A stretch of 64,000 bases of DNA, from contig NZ_FNKI01000002.1 of the NCBI RefSeq assembly GCF_900102925.1, forward strand, positions 1,406,830 to 1,470,829, read 5' to 3'. The translations under genes were made by a program, and so were the position numbers. Below, in pieces: positions 25,140 through 32,925 of the stretch. Positions within the stretch are counted from its first letter, which is position 1; the number at the start of each line of letters is the position of its first letter. This DNA is from Flagellimonas zhangzhouensis (lineage in GTDB: Bacteria; Bacteroidota; Bacteroidia; Flavobacteriales; Flavobacteriaceae). The notes below the pieces were generated by a model. That model made no database searches and was not told the origin of the DNA. It saw only the letters and a list, made by a program, of their open reading frames with translations.

Positions 25140-26855
25140 TTAATGCGACGCTGCTTCTCCAGCACCACTAGGAATTCTTATGTGCTCCACAATTTCTTGT
25201 ACTTCTTCAGGTGGCTCTGGTGTGAATTGGTTCACTACTATGGCCACGATAAAGTTGACAATCATGGCAATGGTACCGAAACCTTCAGGCGAAACACCAA
25301 ACCACCAGCTTTCTTGAAGTCCAGCTACGGCATCCTTTCCTCCGTCAAATATTCCAAACTTGAATTTTAACATGTAGAACAGCATCAAACAAAGACCAAC
25401 GATCATTCCTGAAACAGCGCCCTTACTGTTCATCTTCTTATAGAAAATCCCCAAAATAATAGCTGGGAAGAACGATGCTGCAGCCAAACCAAAGGCCAGG
25501 GCGACCACCGCTGCCACAAAGCCTGGTGGATTGATTCCGAAGTAACCCGCAATTACAACAGCTACTGCAGCTGAAAGTCTTGCTGCCCAAAGCTCCCCTT
25601 TTTCAGAAAGGTCTGGTTTCAATACGTTTTTAATTAAATCATGGGAAACTGAAGATGATATCACCAACAATAGACCCGCTGCAGTAGATAGTGCAGCCGC
25701 AAGTCCACCTGCCGCGATTAATCCAATCACCCAAGCAGGTAAGTCTGCTATTTCTGGATTCGCCAACACCATAATATCACGATCTACGGTAAGTTCGTTT
25801 ACCTCTGGCGATGCTACATATTGAATTTTACCGTCACCGTTTTTATCCTCATGACCGATCAAGCCTGTTTTCTCCCAACGACTGAACCACTCGGGCATTT
25901 TATCGTATTCTTTACCACTTACGGTTTCAATCAGGTTTGTTCTTGCAAATACCGCCACTGCAGGTGCTGTGGTGTATAAAATTGCAATGAACAACAGGGC
26001 CAATCCTGCCGATTTTCTGGCATCACGAACTCGTTTTACGGTAAAAAAGCGAACAATTACGTGAGGTAATCCTGCAGTACCCACCATTAATGCAAGGGTA
26101 ATGGCAAATACATCGACCAAACTTTTAGAGCCATCGGTATATTCCGCAAATCCCAATTCGGTGGAAAGACCATCCAATTTATCTAAAAGATAGGTACCTG
26201 AACCATCAGATAATGTACTTCCAAAACCTAGTTGAGGAATGGGATTCCCTGTCATTTGAATGGAAATAAAAATTGCAGGCACCATAAAGGCGAAAATCAA
26301 TACACAATATTGCGCTACCTGGGTATAGGTGATTCCTTTCATTCCACCAAGAACAGCATAGAACAATACTATCACCATTCCTATTACTACCCCAGTATTG
26401 ATATCAACTTCAAGGTATCTTGAAAATACTATCCCAACTCCTCGCATCTGTCCTGCCACATAGGTAAAGGAAACGATCAAGGCACAAATAACGGCCACGA
26501 CCCGTGCGGTTTTGGAATAGTAGCGTTCTCCGATAAAATCGGGTACGGTAAATTTTCCGAATTTTCTTAAGTATGGTGCCAGTAACAAGGCTAAAAGTAC
26601 ATAGCCACCTGTCCATCCCATCAAGTAAACAGCTCCATCGTACCCAGCAAAGGAAATTATCCCTGCCATAGAGATAAACGAGGCTGCTGACATCCAATCC
26701 GCTGCAGTTGCCATTCCGTTGGCCAATGGAGAAACTCCTCCACCTGCAACATAAAATTCTTTTGTGGAACCTGCTCGCGACCAAATCGCAATTCCTATAT
26801 AAAGTCCGAATGATAGTGCGACCAATACATAGGTCCATATTTGTTCTTCACTCAT
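25140..26855 (-). CDS. Sodium:solute symporter, cation acetate symporter (ActP-like)
   Basis: A 571-residue transporter of the SSS family. It starts EEQIWTYVLVALSFGLYIGI, has about 13 membrane helices, the conserved GGGVSPLANGMATAADWMSA and PDFIGERYYSKTARV regions, and a hydrophilic loop rich in DKNGDGK (about residues 330-350) before LPAWVIGLIAAGGLAAALST. The sequence is of the ActP/DUF4212-associated type. With a DUF4212 gene directly before it and acs in the neighbourhood it most likely imports acetate or a related short acid with sodium. The gap to DUF4212 is 22 bases. Confidence 0.92.
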   Translation of the reverse strand: MSEEQIWTYVLVALSFGLYIGIAIWSRAGSTKEFYVAGGGVSPLANGMATAADWMSAASFISMAGIISFAGYDGAVYLMGWTGGYVLLALLLAPYLRKFGKFTVPDFIGERYYSKTARVVAVICALIVSFTYVAGQMRGVGIVFSRYLEVDINTGVVIGMVIVLFYAVLGGMKGITYTQVAQYCVLIFAFMVPAIFISIQMTGNPIPQLGFGSTLSDGSGTYLLDKLDGLSTELGFAEYTDGSKSLVDVFAITLALMVGTAGLPHVIVRFFTVKRVRDARKSAGLALLFIAILYTTAPAVAVFARTNLIETVSGKEYDKMPEWFSRWEKTGLIGHEDKNGDGKIQYVASPEVNELTVDRDIMVLANPEIADLPAWVIGLIAAGGLAAALSTAAGLLLVISSSVSHDLIKNVLKPDLSEKGELWAARLSAAVAVVIAGYFGINPPGFVAAVVALAFGLAAASFFPAIILGIFYKKMNSKGAVSGMIVGLCLMLFYMLKFKFGIFDGGKDAVAGLQESWWFGVSPEGFGTIAMIVNFIVAIVVNQFTPEPPEEVQEIVEHIRIPSGAGEAASH

Positions 26856-26877
26856 AATTGTAAATTTTGTTGGTTAG

Positions 26878-27141
26878 TTAATCTTCGTTGTATCCGTATT
26901 TTTTGTCCAATTTGTTCATCAGGCGTACGTACACGAAAATGAGGATGACAAATACATAAATAGAACCTTGTTGTGCGAACCAAAACCCAAGTTTAAATCC
27001 GCCAATTTTAATGTTGTTCAAAGCATCTTTGAAGATGATACCTGCTCCGTAGGAGACCAAGAACCATATGACCAGTAGAATGACCAAGTATCTCAGGTTC
27101 TCTTTCCAATAGGCCGTAGCCTTTTTTTGTTTTTCTGACAT
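26878..27141 (-). CDS. DUF4212 symporter small subunit
   Basis: An 87-residue membrane protein that opens MSEKQKKATAYWKENLRYL and has two membrane helices, VILLVIWFLVSYGAGIIF and QQGSIYVFVILIFVYVRLM, with FWFAQQGSI just before the second. This is the conserved DUF4212 pattern, the small subunit encoded next to the sodium:solute symporters of the acetate and other short-acid type. It is placed between porin and symporter with 18 and 22 base gaps, so all three are one transcript. Confidence 0.93.
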   Translation of the reverse strand: MSEKQKKATAYWKENLRYLVILLVIWFLVSYGAGIIFKDALNNIKIGGFKLGFWFAQQGSIYVFVILIFVYVRLMNKLDKKYGYNED

Positions 27142-27159
27142 AATTTGTTGGTTGTTTAG

Positions 27160-28386
27160 TTATAAATAAATCTGTGCTTGCAATGTGATAATACCATTAC
27201 TATCCCCGTTTCCCACTTTTGAATTTGCATATTCCAGTGTTAACTTGGAATGGTGTCCAGTCATAAAAAGATTGATACCCAATCCTAACCGTGTGGCATT
27301 GGCATCTATGGCATCTATGGTTCTGGTTTGGTATGATAGATAAGGTTGAATTCTAGACTTATCTGGAGCACTTGGAATTAAATAGCCTACATGTCCATAT
27401 ATCATGTTTCCAGTACCATAGGGTCCAAGGTTGAAGTTACGACCATAATCGTTATTTTGAAATACCCCATAGGCAGTTATTGCAGAACCATCTTCTCCAA
27501 GTGGAGCATCGTAAAAGGCATCGATTGCAAATATGTTTACATTTTCACCTTCCAAATTACCAGCGCCGTCCATAACCACTACCCCATTTTTATGGGTCAA
27601 GAATCCAGCACCGACGTTGAATACTTTTTTACTTCCTAGGTAGGTGCCCACTTTGTAGGGCAGAAAATTTGATTCTTCATCCAAGAATTGGTAATCAAAA
27701 TATCCTTGAAACACTTTTCCTGCGTCGGCGGAGCCCAACAGTTCACGGCCACGATAGACCGCCCTTCCATTGGGGGAAGGATCATTGGCAGCATCCAAGG
27801 TGTTTGTTATGGCTTCGTTATAGGAAACGCGATATTGCAAGCGTCCCACGCGTCCTTTAACATAAACACCTAAATGACGAGCAAATTGGTCACTTAGTCC
27901 CAATACTGCCCATGATTGACGGTTATTGTCCAAGGTCATAAAGTTGAGGGTGCTACTGTTGTTCAAACGGGAAATACCGTTCCAATAGTGCAGACCCGTT
28001 CCAGCATAGAAGTTTTTGGCGACCTTCCATTCACCCCAAAAGGCATGATAGAACAATTGGGAAGATTCACCTTTCCCTGTCGGGCTAAGGTTGCTTCCAT
28101 TTAAACTGTTCAACCCAAAATGGGACAGAATCAAGAATTTGTTGTTCAACTGAGTAAAGGTCAACAAACGGGCTCTACGAACACTTAAGTTAATATCGCT
28201 TTGATCCTCTGGTGCGTTGTCGTTGTACTGGGCCCAAAATTGTCCCCATGCGATCATACGAAGATATTTAGATCCATCTTCGTTAAAATTGATTTTAAAA
28301 CCACCGGTATATTCGGTGTTTCCTTGTGAAAATGATTTGGGAACGAACAAAAGGCAAAATGCCATTCCAATTAGGATTTTCTTCAT
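27160..28386 (-). CDS. Outer-membrane porin
   Basis: A 408-residue protein with a signal peptide (MKKILIGMAFCLLFVPKSFSQ) and alternating hydrophobic and aromatic strands to a final LTLEYANSKVG and an end in IYL, which is the shape of a 16-strand barrel of the porin family seen in many Bacteroidota. It is the first gene of porin-DUF4212-symporter, so it probably lets acetate or a similar acid cross the outer membrane. A stem-loop lies just before its ATG (28395-28428). The substrate claim rests on gene order only. Confidence 0.85.
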   Translation of the reverse strand: MKKILIGMAFCLLFVPKSFSQGNTEYTGGFKINFNEDGSKYLRMIAWGQFWAQYNDNAPEDQSDINLSVRRARLLTFTQLNNKFLILSHFGLNSLNGSNLSPTGKGESSQLFYHAFWGEWKVAKNFYAGTGLHYWNGISRLNNSSTLNFMTLDNNRQSWAVLGLSDQFARHLGVYVKGRVGRLQYRVSYNEAITNTLDAANDPSPNGRAVYRGRELLGSADAGKVFQGYFDYQFLDEESNFLPYKVGTYLGSKKVFNVGAGFLTHKNGVVVMDGAGNLEGENVNIFAIDAFYDAPLGEDGSAITAYGVFQNNDYGRNFNLGPYGTGNMIYGHVGYLIPSAPDKSRIQPYLSYQTRTIDAIDANATRLGLGINLFMTGHHSKLTLEYANSKVGNGDSNGIITLQAQIYL

Positions 28387-28394
28387 TTCAGTTT

Positions 28395-28428
28395 GGATGT
28401 TAGAGAGTTATGTGCTCTACGAACATCC
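28395..28428 (-). promoter_or_regulatory. Hairpin in the porin leader
   Basis: GGATGTT and AACATCC form a 7-base stem with an inner AGAG/CTCT stem, ending 8 bases before the ATG on the minus strand. There is no T-run, so it is not a terminator. It would cover the ribosome-binding region and may control translation or stabilise the mRNA, or be a DNA operator. Confidence 0.5.
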
Positions 28429-28476
28429 TAAAAATTTGTTCTGAAATAAAAAACTATATATGTTTCCGTTAATTTT

Positions 28477-28487
28477 ATATACTTAAT
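28477..28487 (-). promoter_or_regulatory. ATTAAGTATAT motif upstream of the porin gene
   Basis: The same 11 bases occur at 28902-28912, just before the zinc-ribbon HTH gene. This copy overlaps the stop codon of that gene and lies 91 bases before the porin ATG. Candidate binding site of the HTH protein. Confidence 0.35.
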
Positions 28488-28896
28488 CTTTAAATCGGTC
28501 CCATTTTATAAGCATAAACTTATCACCTAGTTCAGTGACCAATTGACCTGCACCTTTTAAGTTTTCTGGATTCTGAAAGTATTTTTGAAGCTCTGTATGA
28601 TTCAAAATTTTGTAGGTAGGATGGTACTTAGAATTATACGGACGTTTAATATTGTATTTTCGAACCCAGTTCATTACTGATACATGCGAAACACCCAAAA
28701 TACGTTCGATTTCACGATAAGTCAATCCCTCCAAATACAGTTGTAATGCCTTGTTTACAAAATAATCATCGATTTGTTTTCCCATTTTGGGAACAGTAAA
28801 GTAGTAACCGCAAGCCTTGCATTTAAAACGTTGCCTTTCTTTAATAATTCCAGCTTTTGTAAACTCGGTGGAGGAACAATTTGGACAGCTTTCCAT
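28483..28896 (-). CDS. Zinc-ribbon / helix-turn-helix protein, IS1-transposase-derived
   Basis: A 137-residue protein. The N-terminus is a zinc ribbon with two CxxC pairs (CPNC and CKAC, residues 4-7 and 26-29), of the InsA/IS1 type. The middle is a helix-turn-helix, LTYREIERILGVSHVSVMNW, followed by a basic region (KYNIKRPYNSKYHP). No transposase catalytic domain follows and no terminal inverted repeats are visible, so it is not a mobile element but a domesticated DNA-binding protein. Its place directly upstream of the porin operon suggests local regulation. Confidence 0.8.
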   Translation of the reverse strand: MESCPNCSSTEFTKAGIIKERQRFKCKACGYYFTVPKMGKQIDDYFVNKALQLYLEGLTYREIERILGVSHVSVMNWVRKYNIKRPYNSKYHPTYKILNHTELQKYFQNPENLKGAGQLVTELGDKFMLIKWDRFKD

Positions 28897-28901
28897 AACT
28901 G

Positions 28902-28912
28902 ATATACTTAAT
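28902..28912 (-). promoter_or_regulatory. ATTAAGTATAT motif upstream of the HTH gene
   Basis: The same 11 bases as at 28477-28487, 5 bases before the ATG. It overlaps one arm of a perfect inverted repeat TGATATA (28900-28906) / TATATCA (28922-28928) with a 15-base gap. Either element could be the self-control site. Confidence 0.4.
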
Positions 28913-28963
28913 TAGCATAAATATATCAATTTAGCTTTAAATATTTGTCATTTTCATAACAAT

Positions 28964-28993
28964 AAAAAAAGGGAATTAATAAAATTCCCTTTA
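28964..28993 (-). terminator. Terminator of purC
   Basis: AAAGGGAATT and AATTCCCTTT form the stem around five to six bases on the minus strand, followed by seven Ts. Confidence 0.8.
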
Positions 28994-29023
28994 GTTTATT
29001 GGTCAGTCCATAAATTATGGTGG

Positions 29024-29971
29024 TTATTTTGCCAAATATGTAGTAACATTGGCAAGAATACGTTCTTGAAGGCTGGAGATATCACTTTTCACGAATTTCT
29101 CTCCTGTGATATTCTCATACAACTCAATATATCGGTTGGAAACGGATTCAATGTATTCGTCTGACATTTCAGGAACAGTTTGCCCCTCCAACCCTTGAAA
29201 ACCATTGGAAATCAACCATTGTCTCACAAATTCTTTGGACAATTGTTTTTGAGCTTCGCCCTTTTCTTGACGCTCTTCATATCCCTCAGCATAAAAGTAT
29301 CGTGATGAATCTGGTGTGTGGATTTCGTCAATCAAAACGATTTCCCCATCCTTGGTTTTACCGAACTCATATTTAGTATCCACTAGTATAAGTCCTCTTT
29401 TTGCGGCAATTTCAGTTCCTCTTTGAAAAAGGGCGTGGGTATATTTTTCCAAAATTTCATAATCTTCTTTGGAAACAATACCTCTTTTTAAAATATCTTC
29501 TTTGGAAATATCCTCGTCATGATCTCCTTTTTCAGCTTTGGTAGCTGGAGTAATAATGGGTTCAGGAAACTTATCGTTCTCTTGCATTCCCTCAGGCATG
29601 GGAACTCCACAAAGCAATCTTTTACCCGCTTTATACTCCCGTGCTGCGTGGCCAGACATATAACCACGAATCACCATTTCTACCTTAAAAGGTTCACAGG
29701 CTTTCCCTACCGCTACGTTTGGGTCTGGGGTCGCCATTAACCAATTGGGAACAATATCTTCGGTATCTTTCATCATTTTGGTGGCAATTTGATTTAGGAT
29801 TTGCCCTTTATAAGGGATTCCCTTGGGCATCACCACATCAAAAGCGGATAGGCGGTCTGTGGCCACCATCACCAAAACATCATTTTCTAACGTATAAACT
29901 TCCCGAACTTTTCCCTTGTATACAGATTTTTGTCCAGGAAAGTTAAAATCTGTGGACATCAATGTATTCAT
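29024..29971 (-). CDS. purC: Phosphoribosylaminoimidazole-succinocarboxamide synthase
   Basis: An enzyme of about 315 residues in purine synthesis, joining CAIR and aspartate with [20 protein letters not shown], then [19 protein letters not shown], is the SAICAR synthetase opening, with [11 protein letters not shown] and the signature [15 protein letters not shown] toward the end. Three ATGs lie close together at 29977, 29971 and 29959; 29971 is chosen from the usual family start. The gene follows phoH with a gap of only a few bases, so the two are cotranscribed, and it ends in a strong hairpin. Confidence 0.95.
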   Translation of the reverse strand: MNTLMSTDFNFPGQKSVYKGKVREVYTLENDVLVMVATDRLSAFDVVMPKGIPYKGQILNQIATKMMKDTEDIVPNWLMATPDPNVAVGKACEPFKVEMVIRGYMSGHAAREYKAGKRLLCGVPMPEGMQENDKFPEPIITPATKAEKGDHDEDISKEDILKRGIVSKEDYEILEKYTHALFQRGTEIAAKRGLILVDTKYEFGKTKDGEIVLIDEIHTPDSSRYFYAEGYEERQEKGEAQKQLSKEFVRQWLISNGFQGLEGQTVPEMSDEYIESVSNRYIELYENITGEKFVKSDISSLQERILANVTTYLAK

Positions 29972-29980
29972 TCCCATTTT

Positions 29981-30940
29981 TTAGAATTGATTTTGATGCT
30001 CAATATTCTTGTATGCGTCGATTACCTTTTTCACCAATTTGTGACGGATCACATCTTTATCATCCAAATAAATAATACTGATGCCATCCACATCCTTTAG
30101 GATCAAAAGGGCTTCCTTAAGTCCAGAAATCACCCTGCGTGGCAAATCAATTTGTCCTGGGTCACCCGTTAATAAAAACTTGGCGTTTTTCCCCATACGG
30201 GTCAAGAACATTTTCATTTGGGCATGGGTAGTATTTTGTGCCTCGTCCAAAATCACAAAGGCATTATCCAAGGTACGACCTCGCATAAAGGCCATGGGTG
30301 CAATCTGAATAGTGCCGTCCTCGATGTATTTTTCCAATTTTTCTGCTGGAATCATATCTCGTAACGCATCATAAAGGGGTTGCATGTATGGGTCCAATTT
30401 CTCCTTTAAATCCCCAGGAAGAAAACCAAGGTTCTCCCCTGCCTCCACTGCTGGACGGGTCAAAATAATCCGTCTTACCTGTTTTTCTTTCAACGCTTTC
30501 ACAGCTAAAGCTACCCCAGTATAGGTTTTTCCTGTTCCAGCAGGGCCAATGGCAAAAACCATATCGTCCTTTTTACAGGCATCCACCACACGTCGTTGGT
30601 TGGCTGTTTGCGCCTTTATCAATCGGCCACTTACGCCGTGAACCAATACATCACCGCTACTTTTGGAAGAGGTGTAATCTTCCTTGCTGGTACTCGTAAG
30701 TACACGTTCGATCATGTTTTCGTCCAATTTGTTGTATTTGGCAAATTGACCTGTAAGTTCATCGAATCTTTTATCGAACTCCTCCAAGAGCTCTTCATCT
30801 CCGAAAACTTTAATTTTGTTGCCCCGGGCTACAATCTTTAATTTTGGAAAGTACTTTTTCAGCAGCTCAATATTGGCATTTTGCTGCCCGAAAAATTCCT
30901 GGGGGCTTATTTCCGTAAGTTCAATTACAAGTTCGTTCAA
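29981..30940 (-). CDS. phoH: PhoH family protein (PhoH-like ATPase)
   Basis: A 319-residue protein. The N-terminal part resembles a KH domain, and the ATPase core begins QTANQRRVVDACKKDDMVFA with Walker A GPAGTGKTYTG (about residue 135) and later FVILDEAQNTTHAQMKMFL (Walker B) and LTGDPGQIDLP. This is the widespread PhoH/YbeZ type, which in other bacteria works with the endoribonuclease YbeY in RNA maturation. No ybeY is visible here. It is followed by purC and is divergent from the SAM hydrolase gene. Confidence 0.93.
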   Translation of the reverse strand: MNELVIELTEISPQEFFGQQNANIELLKKYFPKLKIVARGNKIKVFGDEELLEEFDKRFDELTGQFAKYNKLDENMIERVLTSTSKEDYTSSKSSGDVLVHGVSGRLIKAQTANQRRVVDACKKDDMVFAIGPAGTGKTYTGVALAVKALKEKQVRRIILTRPAVEAGENLGFLPGDLKEKLDPYMQPLYDALRDMIPAEKLEKYIEDGTIQIAPMAFMRGRTLDNAFVILDEAQNTTHAQMKMFLTRMGKNAKFLLTGDPGQIDLPRRVISGLKEALLILKDVDGISIIYLDDKDVIRHKLVKKVIDAYKNIEHQNQF

Positions 30941-31060
30941 AAAAAGTGAGGTGTTACAGTTGTTTTTGAAGAATTATATTCTTTCTTTTTTAACTAATTT
31001 TACCAAACAAACTTAACCAAAAATCAATTTGGGAAGGGAAAAACATATCAACAGTATTGC

Positions 31061-31891
31061 ATGGCAATCATAACCTTAACTACAGATTTCGGCTATAAAG
31101 ATCACTATGTTGGTGCTGTTAAAGGGGCAATACTAAGCAGTCTACCCGATGCAAACATTGTTGATATTTCACATAACATAAGCCCGTTCAATGTTCAAGA
31201 ATGTGCATATATCTTAAAAAACGCCTATCAATCCTTTCCTAAAGGAAGCGTTCATGTGGTTGGGGTAGATTCTGAAATTTCACCTGAAAATGAGCATTTG
31301 GTTGTTTGGGTTGATGGTCACTATTTTGTGGGTGCAAACAGTGGAGTGATTTCATTGATCACTTCGGAACTGCAACCAGAAAAAATTGTGGAAATCAACC
31401 TGCCTAACAGTATTCAAAGCTCTTTTCCCGTATTGAACATTTTTATTCCTGTGGCATGCCATATTGCCCGTGGTGGTAAATTGGAAGTGATTGGAAAACC
31501 TTTTGAAGGATTGAAGGAACTTCGGGATTTTGAACCCAGGGTCATCAATGAGGGTAAAACCATTTCTGGTAATGTGATCTACATTGACAATTACGGAAAT
31601 GTGGTCACCAATATTCAAAAAAGCTTGTTTGAGGCCTATCGAAATGGCCGTTCGTTCGAGATTATAGCACGTACCACTAAAATTAAGGAAGTTCAACAAA
31701 GCTATAACGGCATTATCAATTATGATTTGGACAGAAACCAGCGCAAAGGTCCTGGCGATGCCTTGGCATTGTTCAATTCGGCGGGCTATGTTGAACTGGC
31801 CATCTATAAAAGTGACCTAAATTCGGTCGGGGGTGCTTCGACCCTCCTTGGATTGAATTATCGGGACACAGTAACCATAAATTTCTTATAA
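31061..31891 (+). CDS. SAM hydroxide adenosyltransferase (DUF62 family)
   Basis: A 276-residue protein. It begins AIITLTTDFGYKDHYVGAVKG, with the SAM-binding Asp in TTDFGYKD, then DISHNISPFNVQECAYIL, and the C-terminal domain with YIDNYGNVVTNI. This is the DUF62 family related to fluorinase and chlorinase but using water, splitting S-adenosylmethionine to adenosine and methionine. The biological purpose is uncertain. It is the first of four tightly packed genes with gldF and gldG; the next ATG follows its TAA without a gap. Confidence 0.9.
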   Translation: MAIITLTTDFGYKDHYVGAVKGAILSSLPDANIVDISHNISPFNVQECAYILKNAYQSFPKGSVHVVGVDSEISPENEHLVVWVDGHYFVGANSGVISLITSELQPEKIVEINLPNSIQSSFPVLNIFIPVACHIARGGKLEVIGKPFEGLKELRDFEPRVINEGKTISGNVIYIDNYGNVVTNIQKSLFEAYRNGRSFEIIARTTKIKEVQQSYNGIINYDLDRNQRKGPGDALALFNSAGYVELAIYKSDLNSVGGASTLLGLNYRDTVTINFL

Positions 31892-32194
31892 ATGCTCATC
31901 CGCATCGTAAAACTGACATTTAAACCCGAAAATATTCCTAGTTTTGAGCGAGTGTTTGACGAATCCAAAAATGGGATTTTGGCTTTTCAGGGCTGTAACA
32001 TGGTAGAATTATATCAAGATATTAAAGACCCTTGTATATTTTTCACCTACAGTTTTTGGGATAAGGAAGCTGACTTGGAAAACTATCGGCAATCCGATTT
32101 TTTCAAGGCGGTGTGGGGCAATACCAAAATATTGTTCGCCGACAAACCCGAAGCGTGGAGCGTCAATAAAATTCAATCAACAAACCCATCTTAA
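31892..32194 (+). CDS. Antibiotic biosynthesis monooxygenase-like protein
   Basis: A 100-residue dimeric alpha-beta barrel protein starting MLIRIVKLTFKPENIPSFER. The pattern FKPENIPSFERVFDESK, AFQGCNMVELYQD, FTYSFWDKEADLENYRQSD is that of the ABM (quinol monooxygenase) fold. Many such proteins are not oxygenases, so the function is open. It is packed between the SAM hydrolase (no gap) and gldF (one-base overlap), and is therefore made with the gliding ABC transporter genes. Confidence 0.82.
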   Translation: MLIRIVKLTFKPENIPSFERVFDESKNGILAFQGCNMVELYQDIKDPCIFFTYSFWDKEADLENYRQSDFFKAVWGNTKILFADKPEAWSVNKIQSTNPS

Positions 32195-32925
32195 TGTTTG
32201 CAATTTTTAAGAGAGAGGTACGATCCTTTTTTACATCGCCCATCGGTTATTTGATCGTTGGGTCGTTTTTATTGCTCAACGGGCTCTTTTTGTGGGTCTT
32301 TAAGGGAGAGTACAATATTTTCGATTACGGATTTGCCGATTTGAGCAATTTCTTTCTGTTGGCCCCGTGGATTTTCATCTTTTTGGTACCTGCCATCACC
32401 ATGAAAAGTTTTTCCGAAGAACGCAAAATGGGCACTTTGGAGCTTTTATTGATCAAACCCATTTCGGTTTGGAAATTGGTACTGGGCAAATTTTGGGGCG
32501 CTTTTCTGCTTTGTGTCATTGCCGTGATTCCAACAATTGTGTATGTTTTTGCCATTTCGGATTTAGGGATTATTTCTGGAAATTATGACCTTGGAGTGGT
32601 AATAGGCTCTTATTTTGGATTGCTTTTCTTGGTCAGTTGTTACACCGCTATCGGGATTTTTGCCTCTACCCTTTCGGATAATCAAATCATTGCATTTTTG
32701 GTGGGCATCTTATTATGTTTCATCATTTTTAATGGGTTTGATGCAGCTTCGTCGCTTTTTTCAAATGGCGAAACCCAACAATGGATTCAGGCTATGGGTG
32801 CCAAATCCCATTTCGATAGTATTGCCCGTGGCGTTATCGACACCCGTGATTTGATTTATTTTATTTCATTAACGCTGCTGTTTTGGTATCTCACCTTTGA
32901 ACGCTTAAAACAATTGACTCGCTAA
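32194..32925 (+). CDS. gldF: Gliding motility ABC transporter permease GldF
   Basis: A 243-residue ABC-2 type permease. MFAIFKREVRSFFTSPIGYL is the classical GldF start, followed by six membrane helices and SEERKMGTLELLLIKPISVW, typical of this subfamily. GldA (ATPase), GldF and GldG form one transporter required for gliding in Flavobacterium johnsoniae; gldA is not in this window and is usually unlinked. The gene shares TAATG overlaps with both neighbours. Confidence 0.95.
   Translation: MFAIFKREVRSFFTSPIGYLIVGSFLLLNGLFLWVFKGEYNIFDYGFADLSNFFLLAPWIFIFLVPAITMKSFSEERKMGTLELLLIKPISVWKLVLGKFWGAFLLCVIAVIPTIVYVFAISDLGIISGNYDLGVVIGSYFGLLFLVSCYTAIGIFASTLSDNQIIAFLVGILLCFIIFNGFDAASSLFSNGETQQWIQAMGAKSHFDSIARGVIDTRDLIYFISLTLLFWYLTFERLKQLTR

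Noticed and set aside
28483..28896. Insertion sequence of the IS1 type
   Set aside because: Only the zinc ribbon and HTH are present, with no catalytic domain, terminal repeats or target duplication; treated as a domesticated DNA-binding protein.
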